Part shown: in pieces, positions 55,712 to 64,000 of the stretch | Position numbering within the stretch: position 1 is the stretch's first letter | Layout: each line of letters starts with the position of its first letter | From: Theocolax elegans | Lineage: Eukaryota; Arthropoda; Insecta; Hymenoptera; Cerocephalidae | Direction: 5' to 3' | NCBI GenBank assembly: GCA_026168455.1 | Contig: CM047430.1 | Span: forward strand, 6,037,448 to 6,101,447 | DNA: 64,000 nt | The notes under the pieces: model-generated | Databases searched by the model: none | What the model was told of the DNA's origin: nothing | Seen by the model: the letters and a program-made list of their open reading frames with translations, nothing else | Program-made: the position numbers and the translations under genes

Positions 55712-56923
55712 ATGCAGGAAATTGAATCTAATTCCACATCCGAATCACCAAATGAGCGACGGATAACGTGGGAAAAAACAGTAACAAATGAATTGGAACT
55801 GTTATTCAATCAAGCCGAACATCTCGAAAATAAGCTTAAAGAAAGCGAGGATGCTCGTATTTCAGATAAAAATAAATTCGACGAATTAATAAAACAATTA
55901 AAAGTTGATCATCAAGAACAATTAAATGTTCTATCTGAACACTTGAAGGATCTTTTAAGCGGAATAAACGGATTAAAAACACGTCTTAATCGTATCGAAA
56001 AAGAAAATGATAGCTTTATCAATAGATTTCAATTTATAAATGAAGAATTGGGAAAAATCCACGAAAAGGTTGAAAACGATGATATTATATATCAATTAAA
56101 AAATCAATTGACTCGCGTTATACGTGATAATCACGAGTTTTGCCAAGAAAGATTAGCAAACCTCGAAACGGAATTACGATTGAGCGAAAATCGCAATCAT
56201 ACTATAAATAACTCACAAAATCAATCTATAGGGGATAGCCCGAATAGAATACGTTTAAATATGCCGAAGTTCTCAGGTAAACCCGATGAACGACCGATGC
56301 GTTTTCTTGTTGAATTAGAAAGATATATAAATAATACCGTTTCTAATTTTGATGAAATTCTTTGTGTTTTATCTCAAGCTTTAACTGAGTCCGCCAAAGA
56401 GTGGTGGTACTTACAAGAGCCTGATATCACAAGTTTTGAAGAGTTTAGTTCCAAATTCAAAGAACGATTTTGGAATACTACTTTACAAAGACAAGCACGT
56501 CGACAAATAGAGTTTGGGACGTATTCTGGTTCCAAAACTCGAGTAGAATATGCAACGTATGTATTAGGTTTAGCTCGTGAAACAAACTACGAGTTAAATG
56601 AAAGTGAGTTAATTGAAAAGCTATCCGAACATTTTGAAAAAGAAATTAAATATGCAATTCTTGGACAACCAACCAAGACTAAAAATATTTTCTTTAAAAT
56701 CCTTAGCGAATTTGATGGTGAGAGATCTCGGGGAAAAAGGTCCGAATTTACTCAAAATAACGAAAAAAGTAATTATCAAAACGATAATAATCGTTCAAAT
56801 AATAATTACAATCAAAATAAAACTCCAAATAATAATTATAATAGGGGTAATAATGGTAATAATAACCATAATAATAAAAATTTCAATAAGAATAGTACAC
56901 CATATATACGTGCTATTAGATAA
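55712..56923 (+). CDS. Gag polyprotein of mdg1-like element 2
   Basis: The structural protein of the retrotransposon particle: 403 residues, open from ATG to stop. Residues 25-170 form a long coiled coil. The capsid starts with LNMPKFSGKPDERPMRFL at about residue 187 and includes the Retrotrans_gag pattern AKEWWYLQEPDITSFEEFSS near 230-250 and FKERFWN, with TYVLGLARETNYEL near 290. The C-terminus is Asn/Lys-rich (YNQNKTPNNNYN) and has no CCHC knuckle before the stop at 56921. A frameshift just there allows the downstream region to continue (56900-57059), so the nucleocapsid end may be truncated. Homologous to the shorter Gag at 23180-23815. Confidence 0.88.
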   Translation: MQEIESNSTSESPNERRITWEKTVTNELELLFNQAEHLENKLKESEDARISDKNKFDELIKQLKVDHQEQLNVLSEHLKDLLSGINGLKTRLNRIEKENDSFINRFQFINEELGKIHEKVENDDIIYQLKNQLTRVIRDNHEFCQERLANLETELRLSENRNHTINNSQNQSIGDSPNRIRLNMPKFSGKPDERPMRFLVELERYINNTVSNFDEILCVLSQALTESAKEWWYLQEPDITSFEEFSSKFKERFWNTTLQRQARRQIEFGTYSGSKTRVEYATYVLGLARETNYELNESELIEKLSEHFEKEIKYAILGQPTKTKNIFFKILSEFDGERSRGKRSEFTQNNEKSNYQNDNNRSNNNYNQNKTPNNNYNRGNNGNNNHNNKNFNKNSTPYIRAIR

Positions 56924-57061
56924 TAAAGGTAAAACTTATGATAAAAGTACTAATGAAAATTCAAAAGAGATGTCTTTTGAAAATTCTAATAAAAATACAG
57001 TTGATCTTGGATGTAATGATCAATCTGTTATAATTCATTCACCTGATTCGGGAAACTAACG

Positions 57062-57355
57062 TCAGTTACATCAAAAAACTCGGAAAAACTCCTGAAAAAG
57101 AATCAAGACTTTACAGGAGATGTAACTAATCAGGAAAATTTATTTAAATGTAATCAAGACAATTCCATAATAAGTGTTAATACTGTTTACGGAAATCCAC
57201 TTGAAGATTTAATTTATGACGTTGAGGGTTCGAATAATACCCAAAATACTCATAAAAATACATTTAGTCCAATTAAATGCCCAGAGATCGATATTTCTCT
57301 AAATAACATTGCAATTAAAGTATTAATTGATACAGGCAGCGAAAAAATTAAATAG
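57062..57355 (+). pseudogene. Protease N-terminal fragment, element 2
   Basis: The frame reads VTSKNSEKLLKKNQDFTGDV and later CPEIDISLNNIAIKVLIDTG, then SEKIK and a stop. LIDTGS is the active-site motif of a retropepsin. The domain is cut directly after it by the MITE at 57354; the rest of pol is missing. Confidence 0.8.
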
Positions 57356-57600
57356 TATAACAATAATTTTTATTGTTTTCTTTCAAGTCTCTAAACCTCT
57401 ATACAAAATTTCAGAGCAATCGTTACATTAGTTTTGAAGTAATGTTCACCAGTAGATATTGCAAAAATGCTGTATACGGCTTTTATTTCAAACTTGTTAT
57501 TTTTTATATTTTACAATCTAATGTATCGATTGCATTGAAATTTTGTATAGATGTTTGGAGACTTGAAAGAAAACAATAAAAATTAATATTATTACATTTA
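57354..57600. mobile_element. MITE with about 90 bp inverted repeats
   Basis: 57360-57445 and 57510-57597 are inverted copies (TTTTTATTGTTTTCTTTCAA left and its complement right) with about 65 bp between. It sits at the break in the protease. Short and non-coding. Confidence 0.8.
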
Positions 57601-57761
57601 CATTGATATATAAAAATTTCAAGTCAAACACTTGAGCTACTTTTAATACATTCAAGTGTTTGTGTTATAAATACTTTTTTTTTTTTTTAATTTAATATTT
57701 TATTTTATTTACATTAAATTATGGTGAATTGATATAATTCCCAACGTTTAATAAGTGTTGT

Positions 57762-57836
57762 GGCCCTGAAAAGGGCCGATTGGTTTTGATAGCTCTGAGA
57801 AGGACTGATTGTTTTGTTTTGGTACTAAAAAGTACC
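57762..57836 (-). terminator. Three histone-type 3' stem-loops (minus strand)
   Basis: On the minus strand: GGTACTTTTTAGTACC (57836-57821), AGTCCTTCTCAGAGCT (57806-57791, one mismatch) and GGCCCTTTTCAGGGCC (57777-57762). Each is a six-base stem with a four-base pyrimidine-rich loop. The last matches the metazoan replication-dependent histone mRNA consensus perfectly and is preceded by CCAATC and followed by ACAACA. The first begins two bases after the stop codon of the ORF at 57839-58078. Confidence 0.85.
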
Positions 57837-57838
57837 GT

Positions 57839-58078
57839 TTATATTTGTTCGCCACATTTTGGACATCTTCGAGATTCCGGTGACGAAGCCGGAGGTGAAA
57901 TAGGTGGTGATGCCGGTGACGATGCTGGTGAAGCCGGTGGCGATGAGTTTGTTAAATCAATTATTTCCTGAATAATTTCGACCTCCAGTTCCTCCATCTG
58001 CGGCGACATCAATGGAGTTGGTAGACACTCAAAGTCGCTTTGAGTACTACTGATGTAAGCAGAGTCGGGAGAGCTCAT
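57839..58078 (-). CDS. Small Ser/Pro-rich ORF with histone-type 3' ends
   Basis: Not recognised. 79 residues, intronless: an acidic N-terminal half (MSSPDSAYISSTQSDFECLP, then MEELEVEIIQEIIDL), a Ser/Pro/Ala repeat (SSPPASPASSPAS) and a C-terminal CPKCG, possibly half of a zinc site. It is not a histone. The ATG at 58078 is supported by a TATAAATT box about 35 bases upstream. The stop is followed two bases later by the first of three histone-type stem-loops. The layout (short leader, TATA box, no intron, stem-loop end) copies replication-dependent histone genes. It could be a host gene, a viral insertion or a fortuitous frame. Confidence 0.5.
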   Translation of the reverse strand: MSSPDSAYISSTQSDFECLPTPLMSPQMEELEVEIIQEIIDLTNSSPPASPASSPASPPISPPASSPESRRCPKCGEQI

Positions 58079-58112
58079 GATGCCAATGATGTTTGGACCA
58101 AAAAACTAATTC

Positions 58113-58120
58113 AATTTATA
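58113..58120 (-). promoter_or_regulatory. TATA box for the minus-strand ORF
   Basis: TATAAATT on the minus strand, 35-42 bases upstream of the ATG at 58078. Inferred from sequence and spacing. Confidence 0.45.
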
Positions 58121-58518
58121 ATAGTGATTGATGATAGAGTGGGGAGGCGGGAGGGTTGGGATGAGTCGCGGAGCTGCTACGGAAAGTTGATAAAGGAGGC
58201 GCGAGTTCATCGTTTGATTCAGTTATGCCCGAACCACGGAGGAAGCAGTGAGAGCGCGGTAAACGCGGCGGTTGGCTCGTACGAGAGCGCGAGCGGCGAC
58301 GTGCGTTACGAGAAGGCGGTCGTTGTCCGGGCCTCGCTCGCGACGACTATCCTGATCGTCGTGCTGGAAGATCCTCTGAAAGCACCTCAATAGATCGCTT
58401 GAGCCTCGCTCGCGACTTGAGGTCTCAAACATTGATTCCTCCCAGAGATCGACCACCGTCTCCTCGAGCTTTCTCTAACGCCCAATTTCCCTGTGTGCCA
58501 GCTCTGTAGATTCCTCCA

Positions 58519-58737
58519 ATGCTAGAGCATAGCGAACCGCGCGTGTTTGAATTACCACCATCAGCGTCTCCTCCACTACGTCCTCCACTCAATGAACAGC
58601 AGAGGAGACAACGTCGCGAGTGGCACCTGTGGCGACGGGATAGATGGAAGGAGCTGGAGGCCAGGACGAGATTAACACCAGTTCGCCGATTCCAACATTT
58701 GTCGCTCAAAATATTCAGGAAAAATTTATTTTTATAA
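58519..58737 (+). CDS. Small Arg-rich ORF with histone-type 3' ends
   Basis: Not recognised. 72 residues, highly basic, with about one residue in five Arg (QQRRQRREWHLWRRDRWKEL; RTRLTPVRRF). It is not a core histone. The same frame is open upstream from about 58251, apart from one TAG at 58507-58509, and that part is also Arg-rich (VRERERRRALREGGR), so the gene may once have been about 160 residues. It is transcribed divergently from 57839-58078, as histone gene pairs often are. The stop at 58737 is followed by five stem-loops. I cannot exclude that a different product is encoded. Confidence 0.45.
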   Translation: MLEHSEPRVFELPPSASPPLRPPLNEQQRRQRREWHLWRRDRWKELEARTRLTPVRRFQHLSLKIFRKNLFL

Positions 58738-58751
58738 AGAAGTGAAATATC

Positions 58752-58955
58752 AGCCCTTTTCAGGGCTCTCGTTATGTTAAACGTAGAGAAACAAATCGTT
58801 TCTAGAAAGCTCTTTTCAGAGCTAATAAATAACATGTAAGGTAACGAACTGAAAAATAATCGGTCGTTTTCACGACTATCCAATGTAAGGAAAAATAATC
58901 AGTCCTTTTCAGGACTGCTAAATGTAAGGAAAAAAAATCAGTCCTTTTCAGGACT
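58752..58955 (+). terminator. Five tandem histone-type 3' stem-loops (plus strand)
   Basis: AGCCCTTTTCAGGGCT (58752), AGCTCTTTTCAGAGCT (58808), GGTCGTTTTCACGACT (58862, outer pair mismatched), AGTCCTTTTCAGGACT (58901) and AGTCCTTTTCAGGACT (58940). All have a six-base stem and TTTC loop. Spacing is 56, 54, 39 and 39 bases. A purine-rich AATGTAAGGAAAAA follows the later loops, resembling the downstream element that pairs with U7 snRNA. Stem bases co-vary while the loop is fixed, which points to selection on structure. Confidence 0.87.
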
Positions 58956-59078
58956 ATTAAATTTTTTTTTAAACGTATAGAACAGATTATTTAATTTATT
59001 TAATTATTTATTTAATACTAATAATAAATGTAAATATTTATTGCCGGAGAAAGAAAGAAATCGCGTACATGTGGCTGT

Positions 59079-59082
<4 letters not shown>

Positions 59083-59120
<38 letters not shown>

Positions 59121-59221
59121 TACGCGTCGATATACACGTGGCTGTAATGACGCGAGAGAGAGAGGGAGAGATACGTGCACTGTTTTTTGTTTATTCGCTC
59201 GATGTACGTTACAACAATGGC

Positions 59222-59263
<42 letters not shown>

Positions 59264-59350
59264 CGTGCGCGCTGTTTATGTGGCTACAATGGCAAGAGCG
59301 AGAGAGATACAATAAAATACTCACGCGCGCGCGCACACACACACACACAC
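59083..59350. repeat. (GA)n and (CA)n microsatellites
   Basis: (GA)n at 59083-59115 and 59220-59262, (GC)/(AC)n at 59322-59353, with three repeats of a GATACGTGC...TGGCTACAATGG-type unit between them. Confidence 0.8.
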
Positions 59351-59359
59351 ACATACATT

Positions 59360-59486
59360 TGGGTTAGAACCGGCCTGTGGGTTAGAACCGGCCTATGGGT
59401 TATAACCGGCCTATGGGTTAAAACCGGCCTATGGGTTAGAACCGGCCTATGGGTTAGAACCGGCCTATGGGTTAGAACCGGCCTAG
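59360..59486. repeat. 18 bp minisatellite, seven units
   Basis: TGGGTTAGAACCGGCCTA repeated seven times, with single-base variants in units 1, 3 and 4. Units are contiguous, so this is not a CRISPR. Confidence 0.95.
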
Positions 59487-59840
59487 CTCATCTACTGGCG
59501 TTAAATACCATAATTCATATACAGGCCTTATATCAATAAAAGACATATAATAAAAGTCGTGCTTATGCATTGTAGAATGACGACATTCTTAGCTTATTTA
59601 ATCGGGAAAACAATGAAAAACAAATACGATAAAAAAGCAAAATATTTTTATTTAGGGGCCACGGCTGCCTTGCATGCCCCCATCTCTCTCCCTCTATCAA
59701 TCACTCGCTCTACCCATCTCTCTCCCTCTCTCTCTATATATATCTCTCGCTATACCAGTGATAACTAGTGACGAACTTCTCGCTGCTCGTGTGCCGTTGC
59801 ACGATAACCAAGTGTGCTCGGTACTGAAAACACGAAGAAT
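59487..59840. other. Non-coding, no gene seen
   Basis: Mixed sequence with pyrimidine-rich CTCTCTC tracts at 59680-59750. Confidence 0.4.
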
Positions 59841-59847
59841 TTTGCTG

Positions 59848-59910
59848 GAGGCCTACGCGGCCGGCTCGCGCGTCGAGACCTAGGATTAGTTCGCCGCGTA
59901 GGCTATATTA
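59848..59910. repeat. GC-rich hairpin repeat, copy 1
   Basis: GGAGGCCTACGCGGCCGGCT...CCGCGTAGGCTATATT: a ten-base perfect stem GCCTACGCGG/CCGCGTAGGC. A second copy is at 60198-60260. Confidence 0.8.
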
Positions 59911-60197
59911 GTTGTTGTGTAAGGCTAGAAATCGTTTTTCCGGGGGACTAAATCGATTTAAATATCTCTCGTTTGACTGACCAAGTAGCAATGGGTTTTT
60001 CTATATTAACAAATAACAAAAATTATTTATATTCATTATTTACTAATAAATATTTTAAAAACTTTCAAAACGAAAACAAAAAAAAAATTATACAAGGTTA
60101 TTGTTTATGCAAAACCGCACATTCATAGACTTTAGATAAACTCGAAAAAGGCAAACAAAAATCAAGCACGTTTAAAAACGCAAAAAATTGTAAGTTG

Positions 60198-60260
60198 GAG
60201 GCCTAGGCGGCCGGCTCGCGCGTCGAGTCGTCGAGTTAGCCGGCCGCGTAGGCTATATTC
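60198..60260. repeat. GC-rich hairpin repeat, copy 2
   Basis: Same flanks and order as copy 1, but with a longer stem: 16 bases with a single mismatch. AT-rich sequence surrounds both. Confidence 0.8.
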
Positions 60261-60612
60261 TATAACGGTCACGCAGGGGATTAGGGCGTGGCGTCAATGG
60301 CGAAATAAACAATTGAAATATATAAAATAATATTAATTTATTATAAAAATTTAATATATGGTGTGTACGATCGCGGCGAATTTATTATATTTAGCTCGGC
60401 TGTGTACGAGCTGCTGCTGCTTGCTGCGCGAGGGGAGGGGAGGGGAGTAAAGGGGAAGCACACTCACGGTCAGGAGAATACTTGGTCCAAGGCATACACC
60501 CACCTTTGCTCAATGGAGATCGTCTCCTGGAGTTGCTGCACTGCGGTCTATTATCCACGCACACACACACACACGAATAATCGATATAAAATCGGTTATA
60601 GATCAATTACGA

Positions 60613-60651
<39 letters not shown>
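60261..60651. other. Non-coding with (GGGGA)n and (AT)n
   Basis: No gene supported. GC-richer sequence with GAGGGGAGGGGAGGGGAG (60430-60447), a CACACACA tract, then (AT)n at 60615-60650. Confidence 0.45.
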
Positions 60652-60652
<1 letters not shown>

Positions 60653-61965
60653 TAGGGGGGCTTCGCCCCCCTGCGCGCTTCGCGCGCCAACCCCCTATTT
60701 TTAATTTCGAAAAAGGTTTTTCGTAATTAATTTATTCAAAATAATGTTTTAAATTGTATTATTTTTTCACTACTATGGACACGTTAAAAATTAAACAGAT
60801 TCACACAATACCTTGGAGGTATTGCAATAGTTATTATAATTTATAAATAAAAGTTTACCAAAATTTAGTGTAATGAAATCAGAATAAAAATAATAAAAAA
60901 AATAAAAAAATAGAGACATATTTAATGTTAACTGTAAATTTTAAACTATATGAATTCTTATAAAGCTAAATTTATATTTTAATAATTATAAATGTTAATG
61001 AAAAATTAACTTACCGAAAATAGTAAAGTACATATACTTACTAAATTGTAGTATATTAGTTAACAACTTATTAAAATTTTGGATTATTTTAAACCGTTAT
61101 AAATAGAAATTCACCTCCTAAAATTAATTTATTTAATGACGAACGATCATCGCCAAAAGTTCTATGTCATTAATATTTTGTACTTTTAGAGTAATAAAAC
61201 TTTCTTCTTAATTAAATTAATTTTTGTATTATTTTTAAAGAATTATTTATAAAATTTTAGCGCTATATAAATAAAAACCTGTTTCTTCCATTTCTCCCGT
61301 GATTCGTAATTTGCACTCTCTTTCAAAATTTGCGTTTTAATCCATAATTATATCCAATTTATTTTTACTATGCAGAGCCCAAATATTTATTTTGATTATT
61401 ATAAACAAATTCATTTCTTAAATATCCTTCTTTTTCTAATAAATACATACTTGTTTATTTAAAATATTGTGTTATATAAATATAAATTATCTACACACTT
61501 ATATATCCATACAATTTTGAAATATCAATTTAAAAAATATTTAAATTAAATGCTCCTAAATTAATAGTTTTTGAAAATCTATTCAAATGTAATTCGTATT
61601 TTATATTGCCAGTGTTAAAATTTGAATTTTCTTTAGCCTATACTGTTTATAATAGAATTATCTTAAAAATGCAATAATTAATATATTTAATTTTTAACCC
61701 ATTGTATATATAATATGGATATTTGGAAAAGTGTATGTTATACTTGATTAATATTTATTTCATCTTGAAACAATTTTGCATCTGTATTTAAAGCATTACA
61801 TTGAATTTTAGATCCGTTATTATTATTGAGTATACGTTTAAAAATTTTATGTGTTTTATCAAGAATGAGTAAACAAATACACATTCTTTCAAGTTATGTT
61901 CACAACTTTTTTTTGCGCACGGAAAAAATACATATATTATGTATTCTTGAAAAAACAATTTTAAA
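60652..61965 (-). mobile_element. Helitron-like non-autonomous element, copy 5, complete
   Basis: Minus-strand element with 3' CTAG at 60652-60655, hairpins GGGGGGCTTCGCCCCCC and GCGCGCTTCGCGCGC, and the full interior (about 1.3 kb). It inserted in (AT)n. The best copy for defining the family; it encodes no protein. Confidence 0.68.
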
Positions 61966-61969
61966 ATAT

Positions 61970-64000
61970 ACAGGGTGTTCTGAAATTCATTCCGTTAATT
62001 TCGCACACATATAAAGCACGAAATTCTAAGCAACTTTTCTATCTGACAAATTTCGATTTGAAGCTTATTTATTAAGAGCGCCCGAAGAGGGGAATGCGAG
62101 ATCGAAAACGAAAACAAACTCGCATATTGGTCGATTCGTTTGTTATTGAACACGTAAATATGTGACAAATTAAAGAGAATCGGGAGATTGAAAAATGGCC
62201 GATAAGGAAATGTCAAGCCTTAAAATAATTTTATTATTTAATTATTTAATTACAATACGTATTTTAAATAATTTATTATTAAATAAATTAATACCAAGGA
62301 TATCTCAGGAACCACTTTATCGAATAAGCTGATATTTTAATAGTAATAGCGAACATGATTTTAATGCTTTTAAATCAAACAGAATTGTAATAAAAGTCAA
62401 ATTGTTCATTAAAAAATTAATAATTTAGCTGTTTATTACACAATTTTTTAATTTGTTTGAATAATTTGACAACTATAATTTATTTACAATATTAACACAG
62501 TCTATTTAATTCAACTGGATTAAAAATATTTAAAAGTTATTGTTGAAATGGTTCCTGAGATATACTGTCCATTATGGAAAAAAATCAGGGTACGGAGTCT
62601 TCTCATAATTAATTAAAATAGTTTCCTCTAGTAAAAATCTGACCATAAACGTTTTTAAGCCGGAAAATGGCCAACTATCATAAAATACCCAAAAAATGCC
62701 CAATTAATGGCAAATTCAGAGTTTCATTTAACCTTAAATATAAAATTTGTACTAGTGTTATGTTACATATAAATTGGCCAACAAATTTTAAATAAAAGTT
62801 AATAATAATTTAACTTGTTTAAAAAATTAAAAATTTAAATATTTTCAATTGTAATGAAAAAATGTTTACTTAATAATATTGTATTGTTTTTTCAATTTTA
62901 ACCCAGGCCATTTTGTAAACTAAAAATATAATTCAGAATCTGCAAGAAATTTTAATTAATATTAATTTGCATCTGAGTTTGTAAGTTGTAACAACAGTTT
63001 TTTTCCTTTTTTCCCATTTTTCACCATTTTGGATGTTAAATAGCTTTAAATACCTCAAAATAGATCAACTTTTTGTATTACATAATAAATGGGAAAAAGT
63101 TTTCAAATGCTCAATATAATTGTTTACCATTTTTACAAATATTTATTTTACAATAATAAGATTGGCTATCAAGATTTATTTTGTTGGTTTTGATTTTGGT
63201 CTGTACGACAGCATCAATATGCCTTTAATTAATACAAGTTATTCTTTAAAACAATAGCTTTTCAACAAAATTTATTGTAAAAATGAAAAAATTGAAAATA
63301 GACAGTTTCAGCACTCGAACACCCGTTTCATAGAACCAACAGGTTTATTCAACAATTATTATTGCCCTGGATAAACTTTGTATCACCTAATTAATTGAAT
63401 TATACAATATTTATTAGTTTCATCAATAAAATTTTTTCTTACTTCCTCTTAGTTCCTGAACTTAATTCAGGATATCTCAGGAACCACGTCATCAAATAGG
63501 TTGAAATTTTAAACGTATCTTTTAAACATAATTTTATTACACTTAAAGAAAACAGACTACCCCTGGTAGAAATTTGAGCATACGTTGTCCATAATGTCTG
63601 TCAATTTTATGGTCAGTAGTCAGAAAATAGAGTAGTTTCTGGTGAAAAACCCCGCTTACACCCGACGGAATTTCACCATGAGTTTACCGTACGCGTATAA
63701 TGAATGATTTTGAGGTTAGACATATAATCATATATGAATATAAATAATAAATGAATATAAATAAGTTATACTTAGTTTTGTCTGATTAATTGTTCAACTA
63801 AATAAGAAAAAATGTTATTCTTTTTAAAAATAGCGTTTCACATTTATTTTACAATGAAAGATTACAAAAAAGTCATTAAAGTTAAAATTTAAATACTATA
63901 ATAATTAGTTGTCCAGCATATTTTACATTTATTTCCAAATACATTGTTTGTAACTAAATAAACAAAATATGAAGGTATTTCGGTATATATGAAACGTATA
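61970..64000. other. AT-rich non-coding with GGATATCTCAGGAACCA repeats
   Basis: Begins with ACAGGGTGTTCTG (61970-61982). GGATATCTCAGGAACCAC occurs at 62298 and 63471 with about 85 bp of further similarity, and an inverted copy is at 62550-62565 (GGTTCCTGAGATATACTG). No protein-coding sequence is convincing in either strand. Probably an old mobile element of unknown class. Confidence 0.45.

Noticed and set aside
57373..57579. 68-residue frame in the MITE
   Set aside because: It spans both inverted arms of the MITE and is a by-product of the repeat.
58223..58456. Histone coding sequence between the stem-loop arrays
   Set aside because: I compared all frames by eye with core histone motifs (H2A, H2B, H3, H4) and found none, so the locus is described as non-histone.
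59360..59486. CRISPR array
   Set aside because: Units are contiguous without spacers, in a eukaryotic sequence; it is a minisatellite.

Overview
The window looks like a piece of an insect nuclear genome, probably hymenopteran, though that is only an impression from the mix of element families. It is AT-rich, full of simple repeats, and packed with broken transposable elements. The only host gene I can identify is a pair of plus-strand exons (42564-42699 and 42924-43193, separated by a 224 bp GT-AG intron) that match UNC80, the scaffold of the NALCN sodium-leak channel. No other UNC80 exon was found, so nearly everything else may be intronic: more than 42 kb upstream and more than 20 kb downstream.

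Layout. 1-6032: scrambled Ty3/gypsy-type pieces (RT-RNase H-integrase, then protease and a CCHC Gag-like region in the wrong order) with a palindromic MITE between them. 6033-10100: non-coding, with several degenerate repeat families. 10100-16400: a 5'-truncated non-LTR retrotransposon (minus strand) whose ORF1 is split by a hAT transposon (12822-16313) with 8 bp target duplications. 16400-20640: unresolved sequence, a Helitron-like element and tRNA-like SINE heads. 20637-23815 and 53944-57352: two related LTR elements, each with a primer-binding site for a different tRNA-Arg and a small coiled-coil ORF ahead of Gag. Two foldback elements (21635-22314, 23968-25050) interrupt the first. 26312-31965 and 38294-42078: three copies of an R1-clade retrotransposon, all bordered by (GT)n/(AC)n microsatellite. 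32108-33025: a tRNA-derived SINE and a 5S rRNA-derived SINE; the latter is inserted at the ATG of an AT-rich non-LTR element (33015-37020). 42564-43193: UNC80 exons. 43811-52020: two more minus-strand non-LTR elements. 57600-58960: two divergent, intronless, non-histone ORFs, each followed by histone-mRNA-type 3' stem-loops (three on one side, five in tandem on the other). 59000-64000: minisatellite, GC-rich hairpins, another Helitron-like copy and AT-rich repeat sequence.

Most element genes are dead through stops, frameshifts or lost catalytic residues, so they do not work together as a system. The features most worth following are the histone-type stem-loop locus, the microsatellite-bordered R1-clade copies, the 5S SINE, the foldback element with a splice-flanked mini-exon, and the UNC80 exons.
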